The notes: a model not told the origin generated them from the sequence alone. Counted from the stretch's first letter, positions 24,105-31,979 are shown. The stretch is 64,000 nucleotides of DNA from Anaerostipes rhamnosivorans (GCF_005280655.1 NZ_CP040058.1:2518001-2582000); one strand, 5' to 3'. Numbers and translations are program-made.

Positions 24105-25289
24105 TTATTCTTCGTCATAAAACCGATGCGTGATCTTTTCCGCGATCTCCTGCATCCTTCCTTTTTCCACTGCCAGGTCTAAGACGCTGTAGCGGTCTCT
24201 GACCTTGTGTCCGTTCAACAAGCTCTCGTAAAACAGTTCCCTGTCAATGCCAATCTCTTTTGGGGAAACCGGTGCGCCTACTGTCTTTAACAGTCCTTCT
24301 ACGTATTCCCTGGATGGTGCCAGCTTCTTTGCCGCCTCTGGTATCTCATCTCCCATCATCTCAAAGATCTCCGCGATGATCGGTGTTGCGATCCCCACTT
24401 TGATGCCGTGAAGCTCCGGATACTTCTTCCTTGCGATAAACTCCATCTCCCAGTAATGGCTCAGCATATGCTCCGCTCCGGATGCCGGACGGGACACCCC
24501 GATCAGCCCCATGGCAACTCCCGTCAAAGTCAGAGCCTCGATCAGGTAAAGAACCGCTTCTTCATCCCGGTTGGCCAGTGCCTCAGCGCTTCCTGTTACT
24601 TTTTCAAGAGCTTTCTGCACCAGGGTCACACAGGTCTCACAACAGTACTCTCCAGTGTTTTCTTTCGATAAGTACCAGTCCGCCAGCGCTGTAAGCTTAC
24701 CGATCACATCTCCGAAACCGGCCCGGATCATGTGCATCGGTGCCTGCTTCATGATGTCTGTATCACCGAGGATTCCATAAGGCAGCGTTGCGATGAACGA
24801 GATCTTCTTCCCTCCCAGGATCAGAGGGGCTCCGTCTGACGCATATCCATCCATGGAAGGTGCCGTACACACAACAATGTATGGAATCTTTGTCCTCGCT
24901 GACATATATTTTACCATATCGTTTAAGGTTCCGGAACCCACTGCGATCAAAACGTCCGTCTCAGGCTCCAGGTTCAGGAACATGGTTCCCGCTGCATGTT
25001 CATCCGGGATCAAGATGTCCTCTCCTGAGTCCAACACAACACTTTTTACCTGGAAACCTGCATCTTCCAGAAGTTTCTTTGCTGTTTCCCCCGCAGCTTT
25101 ATATGTATTGTTATCACTCAGCATGTAAACTTTCTTAGCTTCAAGCCCTTTGACCATTTCAGGCAGTTCACTGATCACTCCCTGCCCCATCACCAGGCGT
25201 TCAATTTCTAAAGTATGATGTCTTCCGCAGCTGCAGTCAAAACTTGCCTTTGCCATTTCATTCATAGAATAGTTTAAGATCTCATCCAT
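24105..25289 (-). CDS. Glycerol-1-phosphate dehydrogenase-like protein (AraM/EgsA family), copy 1
   Basis: 394 aa metal-dependent dehydrogenase of the iron-ADH/EgsA group, which interconverts DHAP and sn-glycerol 1-phosphate with NAD(P)H. Seen: MYMLSDNNTYKAAG, GSGTLNDMVKYMSART, TAPSMDGYASDGAPLI, GFGDVIGK with ADWYLSKE, and metal ligands in SGAEHMLSHYWEM and LHGIKVGIATP. The N-terminus has CSCGRHHTLEIERLV. Near-identical to the copy at 25969-27147 over most of its length. In a polyol PTS locus the true substrate may be another polyol phosphate. It has its own activator-type promoter (25367-25420). Confidence 0.82.
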   Translation of the reverse strand: MDEILNYSMNEMAKASFDCSCGRHHTLEIERLVMGQGVISELPEMVKGLEAKKVYMLSDNNTYKAAGETAKKLLEDAGFQVKSVVLDSGEDILIPDEHAAGTMFLNLEPETDVLIAVGSGTLNDMVKYMSARTKIPYIVVCTAPSMDGYASDGAPLILGGKKISFIATLPYGILGDTDIMKQAPMHMIRAGFGDVIGKLTALADWYLSKENTGEYCCETCVTLVQKALEKVTGSAEALANRDEEAVLYLIEALTLTGVAMGLIGVSRPASGAEHMLSHYWEMEFIARKKYPELHGIKVGIATPIIAEIFEMMGDEIPEAAKKLAPSREYVEGLLKTVGAPVSPKEIGIDRELFYESLLNGHKVRDRYSVLDLAVEKGRMQEIAEKITHRFYDEE

Positions 25290-25366
25290 TTTGTTTCCTC
25301 CCGAATCTTAATTTCAAATAAGGTTACCACCTGCAACATAAATAATACCACTGGTAATATAATCTC

Positions 25367-25420
25367 ATTTTACTTCTATTCTATTATAAAATCTACCCCT
25401 TCTATAGAACAATTGTATAA
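25367..25420 (-). promoter_or_regulatory. Activator-type promoter P3 (glycerol-1-P dehydrogenase-like copy 1, HAD-IIA)
   Basis: Minus strand: box TTATACAATTGTTCTA (25420-25405), 9 bp, TAGATT (25395-25390), 17 bp, TAAAAT (25372-25367). The -35 is poor. A second TTATACA box lies about 40 bp further upstream (near 25450). The geometry is identical to the promoters at 27644-27697 and 29683-29736. Confidence 0.7.
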
Positions 25421-25499
25421 ATTCTTTATTTTAATCAAATATACAGACATTTGTATAAATCAGTGCATTCATACTGCTTAAACACCCTTCTGGATATAA

Positions 25500-25560
25500 C
25501 ATGTTCCACATAATTTCCGTTTGGCTCTTAAAATGCCTCACTTCAATCATGTGGAACATG
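25500..25560 (-). repeat. Structured repeat family B, copy 3
   Basis: Arms 25500-25515 and 25545-25560, core 25516-25544. On the minus strand the single arm imperfection is a G-U pair. The core starts GAAG instead of GGAG. It lies directly downstream of the EIIA stop at 25576, in the 3' untranslated region. Confidence 0.7.
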
Positions 25561-25575
25561 GACGTAGTGTCTCTG

Positions 25576-25956
25576 TTAAATAAACTCGATGGTATTTCCC
25601 GGGGCAAGATCCGATGCTGTCAGCGGCTCTTCACCCTTTATGGCCTGGACCATGATGCATCCAGGGCGTTCTGCCTCAGGCCCGCCCTTGAAGCTCACAG
25701 TACAGTGCCCCAGGCCTCTGAGCGTTTCGTTGGCCTCTGTGCCCACTGCTGTCACCTCAAATCCTTTTTCGTTGATCAGCATGGTATCCCCAGGCTCTAT
25801 ATTGGCTCTCAGTTCTTCGATGGTATGCAGCACACACAGATCTTCAAAGGCCGGCGGTGCATCGTCGTTAAACAGAATGATAAAATTGGAATCAGGATCT
25901 CCTAAAAATGTCAGAGAATCTTTTCCCAGCTTCTGGATTCTTGTGAAATACTTCAT
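25576..25956 (-). CDS. srlB: PTS glucitol/sorbitol-family EIIA
   Basis: 126 aa EIIA of the GUT family. The phospho-acceptor His corresponds to His44 in FEDLCVLHTIEEL, aligning with His43 of E. coli SrlB (motif C-x-x-H). The later GLGHCTVSFKG matches the family. It passes phosphate from HPr to the EIIB domain of the gene at 27708. Unusually it lies between the two dehydrogenase copies, 12 bp after the first. The B repeat follows its stop. Confidence 0.9.
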   Translation of the reverse strand: MKYFTRIQKLGKDSLTFLGDPDSNFIILFNDDAPPAFEDLCVLHTIEELRANIEPGDTMLINEKGFEVTAVGTEANETLRGLGHCTVSFKGGPEAERPGCIMVQAIKGEEPLTASDLAPGNTIEFI

Positions 25957-25968
25957 CTTATCTCTCCC

Positions 25969-27147
25969 TTACTGATAAATACGGTTGGTTATTTTCTCGG
26001 CTATCTCCTCAAGTCTTCCCGTTTTCAGGGCCAGTTCCAGGATACTGTACCGGTTCCTCACTTTATATCCCTCCAAGATACTGTTATAGAACAGCTCCCG
26101 GTCGATTCCGATATCAGTCGGGTATACCGGCGCCCCCACGGTCTTTAAGAGGCCTTCCACATATTCTCTGGACGGCGCCAGCTTCGTAGCCTCCTCTGGC
26201 ACCTCGTCTCTCATCATCTCAAAGATCTCCGCAACCACCGGGGTAGCGATCCCTACTTTAATGCCGTGCAGTTCCGGGAACTTTCCTCTGGCGATGAAAT
26301 CCATCTCCCAGTAATGGCTCAGCATATGCTCTGCGCCGGAAGCGGGACGAGATACTCCGATTAACCCCATGGCAACTCCGGTGAGGGTCAGAGCCTCAAT
26401 CAGATAAAGGATTGCATCATCATCCCTTTTTGCCAGTGCTTCTGCACTTCCTGTGACCTTCTCAAGTGCCCTCTGTACAAGGGTCACACAGGTCTCACAG
26501 CAGTATTCATTCACTTTTTCCTTTGCCAGATACCAGTCTGCCAGAGCTGTCAGTTTCCCCAGCACATCGCCGAACCCGGCATGGATCATATGCATTGGGG
26601 CCTGTTTCATGATGTCAGTATCTCCGACCACACCGTAAGGGAGGGTTGCGACAAAGGATATTTTTCTTCCTTCCAGGATCAGCGGCGCCCCGTCGGCTAC
26701 ATATCCATCCATGGAAGGTGCTGTACAGACGATCACATATGGAATCTTTGTTCTGGCAGACATATATTTTGCCATATCATTGATGGTACCTGAGCCTACA
26801 GCAACGATCACTGCAGTATCCGGCTCGAGATTCAGGAACATGGTTCCAACGGCCTGCTCATTTGGAATCAGAATATCATCCCCGGAATCCAGCATGACAT
26901 TTTTCACAAGGAAGTCATCAGCCTCCAGGATCGAAAGCACACGGTCTCCTGCTGCCTTAAATGTATGGTTGTCGCTGAGCATGTAAACCTTCTTGCCCCT
27001 AAACGGCTCCAGTACATTGGAAAGTTCCTTTAAAACTCCCTGGCCCATAATGATATGTTTAATATCCAGCGTGTGGTGTTTTCCACAGCTGCAGTCGAAA
27101 TCCGCGCCTGCCATTTCATTCATTGAAAAATTTAAAACTTCATCCAT
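25969..27147 (-). CDS. Glycerol-1-phosphate dehydrogenase-like protein (AraM/EgsA family), copy 2
   Basis: 392 aa, same family and motifs as the copy at 24105-25289 (GSGTINDMAKYMSART, TAPSMDGYVADGAPLI, SGAEHMLSHYWEMDF, LHGIKVGIATP). The two are obvious paralogs from a recent duplication that also placed the EIIA gene between them. It is coupled to the RpiB-like isomerase upstream (15 bp) and EIIA downstream (12 bp). The oxidised substrate is inferred to be the polyol phosphate delivered by the PTS; sn-glycerol 1-phosphate is the family default. Confidence 0.82.
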   Translation of the reverse strand: MDEVLNFSMNEMAGADFDCSCGKHHTLDIKHIIMGQGVLKELSNVLEPFRGKKVYMLSDNHTFKAAGDRVLSILEADDFLVKNVMLDSGDDILIPNEQAVGTMFLNLEPDTAVIVAVGSGTINDMAKYMSARTKIPYVIVCTAPSMDGYVADGAPLILEGRKISFVATLPYGVVGDTDIMKQAPMHMIHAGFGDVLGKLTALADWYLAKEKVNEYCCETCVTLVQRALEKVTGSAEALAKRDDDAILYLIEALTLTGVAMGLIGVSRPASGAEHMLSHYWEMDFIARGKFPELHGIKVGIATPVVAEIFEMMRDEVPEEATKLAPSREYVEGLLKTVGAPVYPTDIGIDRELFYNSILEGYKVRNRYSILELALKTGRLEEIAEKITNRIYQ

Positions 27148-27162
27148 ATGCTCTCCTCCTGC

Positions 27163-27612
27163 CTATTTGCTAAACTGTTTTTCGTAATAAGTAATCCGCT
27201 CTACCTTTTCTGTAGAAGGCCCATCTTTGAATTCAAGCCCCATCCAGATATCCAGCAGATAAAGTGCCAGCTGAGGCGCCACCACTCTTGCCCCCATACA
27301 CATGACATTTCCGTCATTGCTTAGGATAGAACGCTCTGTAGAGAATGGATCGTGGCAGACTGCCGCTCTAATACCCGGTACCTTGTTTGCCGTCATAGCC
27401 ATACCGATGCCTGTGCCGCATACAAGGATCCCCCTGTCACACTCACCGCTGGTAACCTTCTCACAGGTCTTTACTGCAACATCCGGGTACAATGCGCTTT
27501 CTCCTGCTTCTACTCCATTGTCTACATACGTATGCCCTGTTTCTTCTAATCTCTTTTTGATCGCCTCTTTTAATTCATAAGCTGCCTCATCACATCCAAT
27601 TGAAATCTTCAT
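27163..27612 (-). CDS. RpiB/LacAB-family sugar-phosphate isomerase
   Basis: 149 aa. RpiB fold: MKISIGCDEAAYELKEAIKKRL, VDNGVEAGESALYPDVAVKTC, DRGILVCGTGIGMAMTANKVPGIRAAVCHD with the catalytic Cys, and NVMCMGARVV. Family members isomerise aldo/keto sugar phosphates (ribose-5-P, allose-6-P, galactose-6-P, tetrulose-4-P). The operon context suggests it acts on the ketose phosphate made by the dehydrogenase. First gene of the second transcript; SD AAAGGAGG. Confidence 0.87.
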   Translation of the reverse strand: MKISIGCDEAAYELKEAIKKRLEETGHTYVDNGVEAGESALYPDVAVKTCEKVTSGECDRGILVCGTGIGMAMTANKVPGIRAAVCHDPFSTERSILSNDGNVMCMGARVVAPQLALYLLDIWMGLEFKDGPSTEKVERITYYEKQFSK

Positions 27613-27643
27613 ATGTATCTGCCTCCTTTGATTTTATGTCTCC

Positions 27644-27697
27644 ATTTTACCTCGATATTTATGCAAAGTCCATAGAATTTATTGAAATTATGTATAA
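27644..27697 (-). promoter_or_regulatory. Activator-type promoter P2 (RpiB-like isomerase, dehydrogenase copy 2, EIIA)
   Basis: Minus strand: box TTATACATAATTTCAA (27697-27682), 9 bp, TGGACT (27672-27667), 17 bp, TAAAAT (27649-27644). It lies in the 95-bp gap after the EIIBC stop. Confidence 0.72.
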
Positions 27698-27707
27698 ATA
27701 TTTCTTT

Positions 27708-28691
27708 CTATGATGTATACAGACCAAAGCTTGCAACGAAAGCGATGACAACGGCCACCGGTCCTGTGATGACACGGGAATATAAAACGGACGGCACACC
27801 CAGTTCGATGGTCTCAGATTCACATTCCGCGAGACTCAATCCTACCGGGATGAAATCACAGCCCACCTGGGCATTGATGGCAAATAGTGCAGGCAGTGCG
27901 TACTGGGCCGGAATCTTTCCCATAGCGATCTGAGATCCCAGAAGTGTTCCCACCACCTGCGCGATAACAGCTCCCGGTCCGAGCACAGGTGACAAAAACG
28001 GCATCGCACAGATCAGAGAAATGATCAGCATTCCAGGGAGCGTGGCACACAGAGGCGAGATGGTCTTCGCTATGATGTTTCCAAGTCCTGTGGCAGTGAT
28101 AATACCAAGGATCGTACTTGTGAAAGCCATAAACGGGAGGATATTTTTTACCACCATATCAATAGTCTCACGTCCTGCGGCAAAGAATTTTCCTACCACC
28201 TGCCCTACACCGATACCAAGCCTTGTGATCAGTCCAGGCTGTTCGCCTGCTTCCCCAGCTTTATTCTCCTGCCCGGCCTGTTTTTCTCCCTCCGGCGCTT
28301 TCTTTTCCATGACCGTCTCCCCATCTGCATAGGAGAGACAGTTTTCGTCAACTGCGGATACATAGATGTCAGGAGTGATGTATTTTGCCAGAGGACCAGA
28401 CTGTCCTACAGGATTCAAGTTGATCGTAAAGATTCCCTTTTGAGGATAAATCCCACATCTTAAAGTACCTCCGCAGTCCACGATCGCCACAAGGATTTCT
28501 TCGTCGGGCACATTATTCTTGTGTCCGTCCACTGCCTCCCCTCCGGTCATCTGGGCAAGCTTTGCTCCCAGCGGATGGATGCCGCCGATGGCAGTCATAC
28601 ATAAGATCTTGTTGCATGTTTCTGTTGCCTGAACTACAAGCGGACCTCCGAATCCTCCGGAGCCTGCGGTTATCTTTACTGGCTTATTCAT
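27708..28691 (-). CDS. srlE: PTS glucitol/sorbitol-family EIIBC
   Basis: 327 aa. The N-terminal EIIB domain (1-110) has the phosphocysteine motif VDCGGTLRCGIYPQKGIFTINLNP, matching E. coli SrlE. Membrane part from about 165: ETIDMVVKNILPFMAFTSTILGIITATGLGN, SPVLGPGAVIAQVVGTLLGSQIAMG and INAQVGCDFIPVGLSLAE. The linker (about 120-150) is unusually charged (EKKAPEGEKQAGQENKAGEA). It works with SrlA and SrlB to import and phosphorylate a polyol. It overlaps srlA by 8 bp. Confidence 0.92.
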   Translation of the reverse strand: MNKPVKITAGSGGFGGPLVVQATETCNKILCMTAIGGIHPLGAKLAQMTGGEAVDGHKNNVPDEEILVAIVDCGGTLRCGIYPQKGIFTINLNPVGQSGPLAKYITPDIYVSAVDENCLSYADGETVMEKKAPEGEKQAGQENKAGEAGEQPGLITRLGIGVGQVVGKFFAAGRETIDMVVKNILPFMAFTSTILGIITATGLGNIIAKTISPLCATLPGMLIISLICAMPFLSPVLGPGAVIAQVVGTLLGSQIAMGKIPAQYALPALFAINAQVGCDFIPVGLSLAECESETIELGVPSVLYSRVITGPVAVVIAFVASFGLYTS

Positions 28692-29235
28692 TGACAGCTA
28701 CCTCCTTTTTCCCCATCTTCTTATATTTGTTGCTGAGCATCAGATAAATTCTCTCTGTCACCATACCTCTGATGAAGATGACGACAAGTCCTACCAGAAA
28801 ATATCGGACTGCCAAGTCTCCCAGAGGAAGCTTTAACTTCTGGATGCCCACGGCGATTCCCATGTAGACAAACAGTTCACCGGCATTGGCATGAGGAAAA
28901 AATCCCAGCACCGGATGACAAAAGCTGATGGCCGCATCAAAAAACGGCACCTTATACTTTTCTTCTACAAATCTTCCGAATGTGTAGGCCATTGGATTTC
29001 CAACACAAATCATGGCGATCACAGGCAGGAATAAGTACCGGCATATTCTGTTTCCGGTGATCTTCATACAAAACTTTTCAACCCGGTCTTCACCGATCAG
29101 TTTTATGATCGCGTTGACTGCTGTCATCAGACATACGACTGTGGGAATGATCGTGGTAACCCAGCTCAAAAATGTCTGCCCTCCCGTGGAAAACAGTTTC
29201 ATAAACCCATTTGCTAAATTTGATATAACCTGCAT
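28684..29235 (-). CDS. srlA: PTS glucitol/sorbitol-family EIIC
   Basis: 183 aa membrane subunit of the GUT permease. Motifs: FLSWVTTIIPTVVCLMTAVNAIIKLIGEDRVEKF, VGNPMAYTFGRFVEEKYKVPFFDAAISFCHPVLGFFPHANAGELFVYMGIA. Length matches E. coli SrlA. It overlaps srlE by 8 bp and follows gutM by 10 bp. Confidence 0.92.
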   Translation of the reverse strand: MQVISNLANGFMKLFSTGGQTFLSWVTTIIPTVVCLMTAVNAIIKLIGEDRVEKFCMKITGNRICRYLFLPVIAMICVGNPMAYTFGRFVEEKYKVPFFDAAISFCHPVLGFFPHANAGELFVYMGIAVGIQKLKLPLGDLAVRYFLVGLVVIFIRGMVTERIYLMLSNKYKKMGKKEVAVNE

Positions 29236-29245
29236 ATGTTCCTCC

Positions 29246-29644
29246 TTAACCTCTCATTTCTAATGCTTCCAGCGCCTGTATGTATCCTTTATAATACTTC
29301 TGCTTTTTTTTCGTCATACCACGGAGCTCAGAGAGCACTTCCCGGAAATCCCGGTCCAGCAATTTTACCTGATAAACCTCAGCAACCGGATGGAACCTGG
29401 CCAGAAACGAGATACCGTCCATCGCTTCTCCTCCCGTTATCCTTCCGTCATCGCCGCATGCAAGAATGACAATGTGTCCCCCGGACAGCAGCCGCCCCCT
29501 TTTTTGTCCGATTCCTACCGTTCCGTTTTGGTTCACCCGCCGCACAGCTTTCTCATAATCTTTAATCTGAAAAAAGCCGCCCGCCGACTGGAGCAAAAAC
29601 AATACCAGAAATACTCCAAAAAGAATCACTACATGATTTGACAT
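29246..29644 (-). CDS. gutM: GutM-type regulator of the glucitol operon
   Basis: 132 aa. One N-terminal membrane helix (VVILFGVFLVLFLLQSAGGFFQI) precedes a soluble domain: GTVGIGQKRGRLLSGGHIVILACGDDGRITGGEAMDG. This matches GutM/SrlM, an activator-type accessory protein known in the E. coli gut operon whose mechanism is poorly defined. First gene of the operon behind promoter P1; SD AAAGGAG. Confidence 0.87.
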   Translation of the reverse strand: MSNHVVILFGVFLVLFLLQSAGGFFQIKDYEKAVRRVNQNGTVGIGQKRGRLLSGGHIVILACGDDGRITGGEAMDGISFLARFHPVAEVYQVKLLDRDFREVLSELRGMTKKKQKYYKGYIQALEALEMRG

Positions 29645-29682
29645 TTTCCTCTCCTTTCTTTGAACATTTTCTCTGTATTGTT

Positions 29683-29736
29683 ATTTTAACTCTCAACTTA
29701 ATCATAGTCAATAATTATTTTTGGAATAATGTATAA
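29683..29736 (-). promoter_or_regulatory. Activator-type promoter P1 (gutM-srlA-srlE)
   Basis: Minus strand: box TTATACATTATTCCAA (29736-29721), 9 bp, TTGACT (29711-29706), 17 bp, TAAAAT (29688-29683). A TTTGAACAATAAT half-site (29755-29743) lies further upstream, giving an imperfect inverted repeat over 29720-29755, typical of SorC-family operators. Confidence 0.75.
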
Positions 29737-29801
29737 GTAAATATTATTGTTCAAATATTAATACATTTTTTCAATACAATTTTATTCATAACAAACAAAA
29801 A

Positions 29802-29830
29802 ACTTCCCGGATTTTTTTAATCCGGGAAGT
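29802..29830 (-). terminator. Intrinsic terminator of the HAD/SorC transcript
   Basis: Perfect 11-bp stem ACTTCCCGGAT/ATCCGGGAAGT with a 7-nt loop, followed on the minus strand by TTTTTTGTTTG. It separates the regulator transcript from the PTS operon. Confidence 0.85.
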
Positions 29831-29862
29831 CCCTTTATGTTAACTTATTTTCAATTAGAATA

Positions 29863-30837
29863 TCACACTTCTTTTAACATCTGCCTTGCACATTCTGAGT
29901 CTGTGATCAGGACATTGATATTCTTGGATCTGACTGCTCCGATGACAGATTTTGCTTTTTCAATTCCTCCGGCCACTCCAATCCTGATATCGATGCTTTT
30001 GAGCTGTTCCTGGGAAATACCTGCTACTCTCTGGTTAAAGGAATCAAAGGGCTGTGTATTGCCCTCGATATTGTAAAAGTAAAGTGAAGCATCCCCCACT
30101 GCACCCATCTCAACAAAATCTTTTAGTTCCTTCTCCGACAAATACCCTTCGGCCACGAGGGCGGTACCGCCTGCCTCCGGGATGCCGATCCCCATCACCA
30201 CGATCCTCAGCTTAGAAAAATACTCATAGATATAATTGACCGTTTCCTCTTGAAGAAAAATATCCTTGACCTCTTTGCTGGAAAAAATCCCAGGTGAGAG
30301 AAACTGGACATAGTCCCCACCGAACTTCTCAGCAAATTCCACAGCGATACGGTTGGACTGGACATCCCGCTTCTCCGTCCTTTTCTGGGAAATACCCCCG
30401 TAAAGGGGCACAAATAAAAGTTTATTTCCCTTATCGTAACCTTTATCCACATGGGCTATATGGGACAGCGTCCTACCCATGGTAACTCCTACATAATCAT
30501 CATTTTTTAGAATATGGCTCAGATAATCAAAGGCTGCCTCAGACAGCATGTCCATCTGCTCTTCTCTTGTATCCAGAGGTTCACTCTCCACAATGATCGC
30601 TTCCTTCAGACCAAATCTCTGCTCCAGCTTCTGTTCCAGTTCCCCGTAATCGTAACTGATTGGATTAATGACCTCAATCTTCACAATCCCCTGCTCTCTT
30701 CCAAGTGCCAGCATCCTGGAAACCGTGGCTCTGGAAAGTCCCAGTGTGTTGCAGATCTCCACCTGGGTCTTATTCTTCATATAGTATAAGTTACAGCATT
30801 TATAAATCAGACGGTCATCATCAACAATTTTCTTCAT
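29863..30837 (-). CDS. SorC-family sugar-responsive transcriptional regulator
   Basis: 324 aa. The N-terminal HTH (about 18-50) reads NKTQVEICNTLGLSRATVSRMLALGREQGIVKIEV; the remainder is the SorC/DeoR sugar-phosphate-binding domain (GVTMGRTLSHIAHV, GIGIPEAGGTALVAEGYLSEKEL, GVAGGIEKAKSVIGAVRSKNINVLITD). It likely binds a phosphorylated sugar from the adjacent pathway and controls promoters P1-P3, whose identical spacing upstream of weak -35 boxes suggests activation. It is 12 bp downstream of the HAD gene. Confidence 0.9.
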   Translation of the reverse strand: MKKIVDDDRLIYKCCNLYYMKNKTQVEICNTLGLSRATVSRMLALGREQGIVKIEVINPISYDYGELEQKLEQRFGLKEAIIVESEPLDTREEQMDMLSEAAFDYLSHILKNDDYVGVTMGRTLSHIAHVDKGYDKGNKLLFVPLYGGISQKRTEKRDVQSNRIAVEFAEKFGGDYVQFLSPGIFSSKEVKDIFLQEETVNYIYEYFSKLRIVVMGIGIPEAGGTALVAEGYLSEKELKDFVEMGAVGDASLYFYNIEGNTQPFDSFNQRVAGISQEQLKSIDIRIGVAGGIEKAKSVIGAVRSKNINVLITDSECARQMLKEV

Positions 30838-30849
30838 CCGCTTCCACCT

Positions 30850-31644
30850 TTATATTAATTCTAACCCTTCCAGCGCATTATAGATTCCGTTTTCCTTTGT
30901 TGTCTGAGTAAACATATCTGCGACAGCCCTGACAGCATCGCTGCAGCGGCCCATACCGATTCCGGTTCCTACGTTTCTTAACATCTCCACATCGTTGTCC
31001 GAATCACCGAATGCATAAAGGTTCTCTCTGGAAAGCCCCAGATCCTTCGCCACCTGGACAACCGCATCACCCTTTGTAACACCCTTTAAAGTAATATCAA
31101 AGAAATTCTCCCGGACATGCTTGGCACATTCAAATGTGTCCGCGTACTCCTTCTTAAAGTCTTCAAACACATCCGGTGCCTTATAGTTCATCGTCAGCTT
31201 TGATATATGCTGTTTCTTCCAGTACTTCCACGGTGCGTACCACTCCATCGGAAGACTGAACAGCCGACAGAAATACTTAAAAAACTCTTCATCGTTATGT
31301 AAGTAGTAGGTGACATCCTGGGTATCCATCTGGATGATCGTATCCCTGACAAAATATTTGTCTATGACTTCGTGCAGCAGGTCCTCCTCAATAAAGATAT
31401 CCCGCAGCACTTCACCGTCAACTTCCGCATAGCTCCCATTGCAGGTGACCGCACCGTCAAAATGTTCGATGTCAGCCTCCAAAAAACGCTTGGTCCGCCC
31501 GGAACAGAGCAATGCCGCATAGCCGTTGTCCTGAAGCTTCTTGACAGCCTCCAGGGTCTTAGGCGTGACTGTCTTAATATGATCTACCTCATCCACCAGT
31601 GTCCCGTCATAATCAAAAAATACCGCTCCTTTATATTGTTTCAT
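30850..31644 (-). CDS. HAD-IIB (Cof-type) phosphatase
   Basis: 264 aa. Motif I AVFFDYDGTLVDEVDH, motif II LLCSGRTKRFL, motif III K in TLKGVTKGDAVVQVAKDLG and motif IV YAFGDSDNDVEMLRNVG. Cof-type caps act on sugar phosphates, often promiscuously. It is cotranscribed with the SorC regulator from the promoter at 31695-31723, so it probably hydrolyses a phosphorylated intermediate or effector of the polyol pathway. Confidence 0.87.
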   Translation of the reverse strand: MKQYKGAVFFDYDGTLVDEVDHIKTVTPKTLEAVKKLQDNGYAALLCSGRTKRFLEADIEHFDGAVTCNGSYAEVDGEVLRDIFIEEDLLHEVIDKYFVRDTIIQMDTQDVTYYLHNDEEFFKYFCRLFSLPMEWYAPWKYWKKQHISKLTMNYKAPDVFEDFKKEYADTFECAKHVRENFFDITLKGVTKGDAVVQVAKDLGLSRENLYAFGDSDNDVEMLRNVGTGIGMGRCSDAVRAVADMFTQTTKENGIYNALEGLELI

Positions 31645-31694
31645 AGTATGGTCTCTTCTCCTTATTTATTAAAATCAACAGCTTAACCAATACT

Positions 31695-31723
31695 ATTGTA
31701 CTTTCTTTTAATTCCCATTTCAA
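31695..31723 (-). promoter_or_regulatory. Promoter of the HAD-IIB/SorC operon
   Basis: Minus strand TTGAAA (31723-31718), 17 bp, TACAAT (31700-31695). No TTATACA box is present, so this transcript is not part of the P1-P3 set. Confidence 0.6.
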
Positions 31724-31731
31724 GCGGTATT

Positions 31732-31812
31732 CTACATCATCAGCACCTGTATGACTAAAATCAGTGTAATTCCAAGGGAAAGCAGAAACATTGACCTATA
31801 GAAATCTTTCAT
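31732..31812 (-). CDS. 26-residue single-helix membrane peptide
   Basis: An ATG at 31812 with SD AGAAGGAG (7 bp spacing) opens a 26-codon frame that begins MKDFYRSMF and continues LLSLGITLILVIQVLMM before TAG. Basic/polar N-terminus followed by about 17 hydrophobic residues is a typical single transmembrane helix. It lies in an otherwise empty region upstream of the HAD/SorC operon. No family is recognised; toxins of type I systems, transporter accessory peptides and regulators have such forms. Confidence 0.5.
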   Translation of the reverse strand: MKDFYRSMFLLSLGITLILVIQVLMM

Positions 31813-31936
31813 GATAACGCTCCTTCTGATTTACTTATCTATTATGTTTTTATCTTATAACGTTATCATACCGGATTTCTCTTTCATAAATCTCAACCAT
31901 TTTATGAAATATTTCTTAACATTTTGTGTTTTTATC

Positions 31937-31976
31937 CAAAAGAAGCTCTGGACAGCAGCTGCCCAAAGCCTCTCTT
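31937..31976 (-). terminator. Likely terminator of gatCAB
   Basis: Imperfect hairpin (GGCTTTGG...CCAGAGC, central GCAGCTGC) directly after the gatB stop, followed by CTTCTTTTGG on the minus strand. Confidence 0.45.
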
Positions 31977-31979
31977 TTA

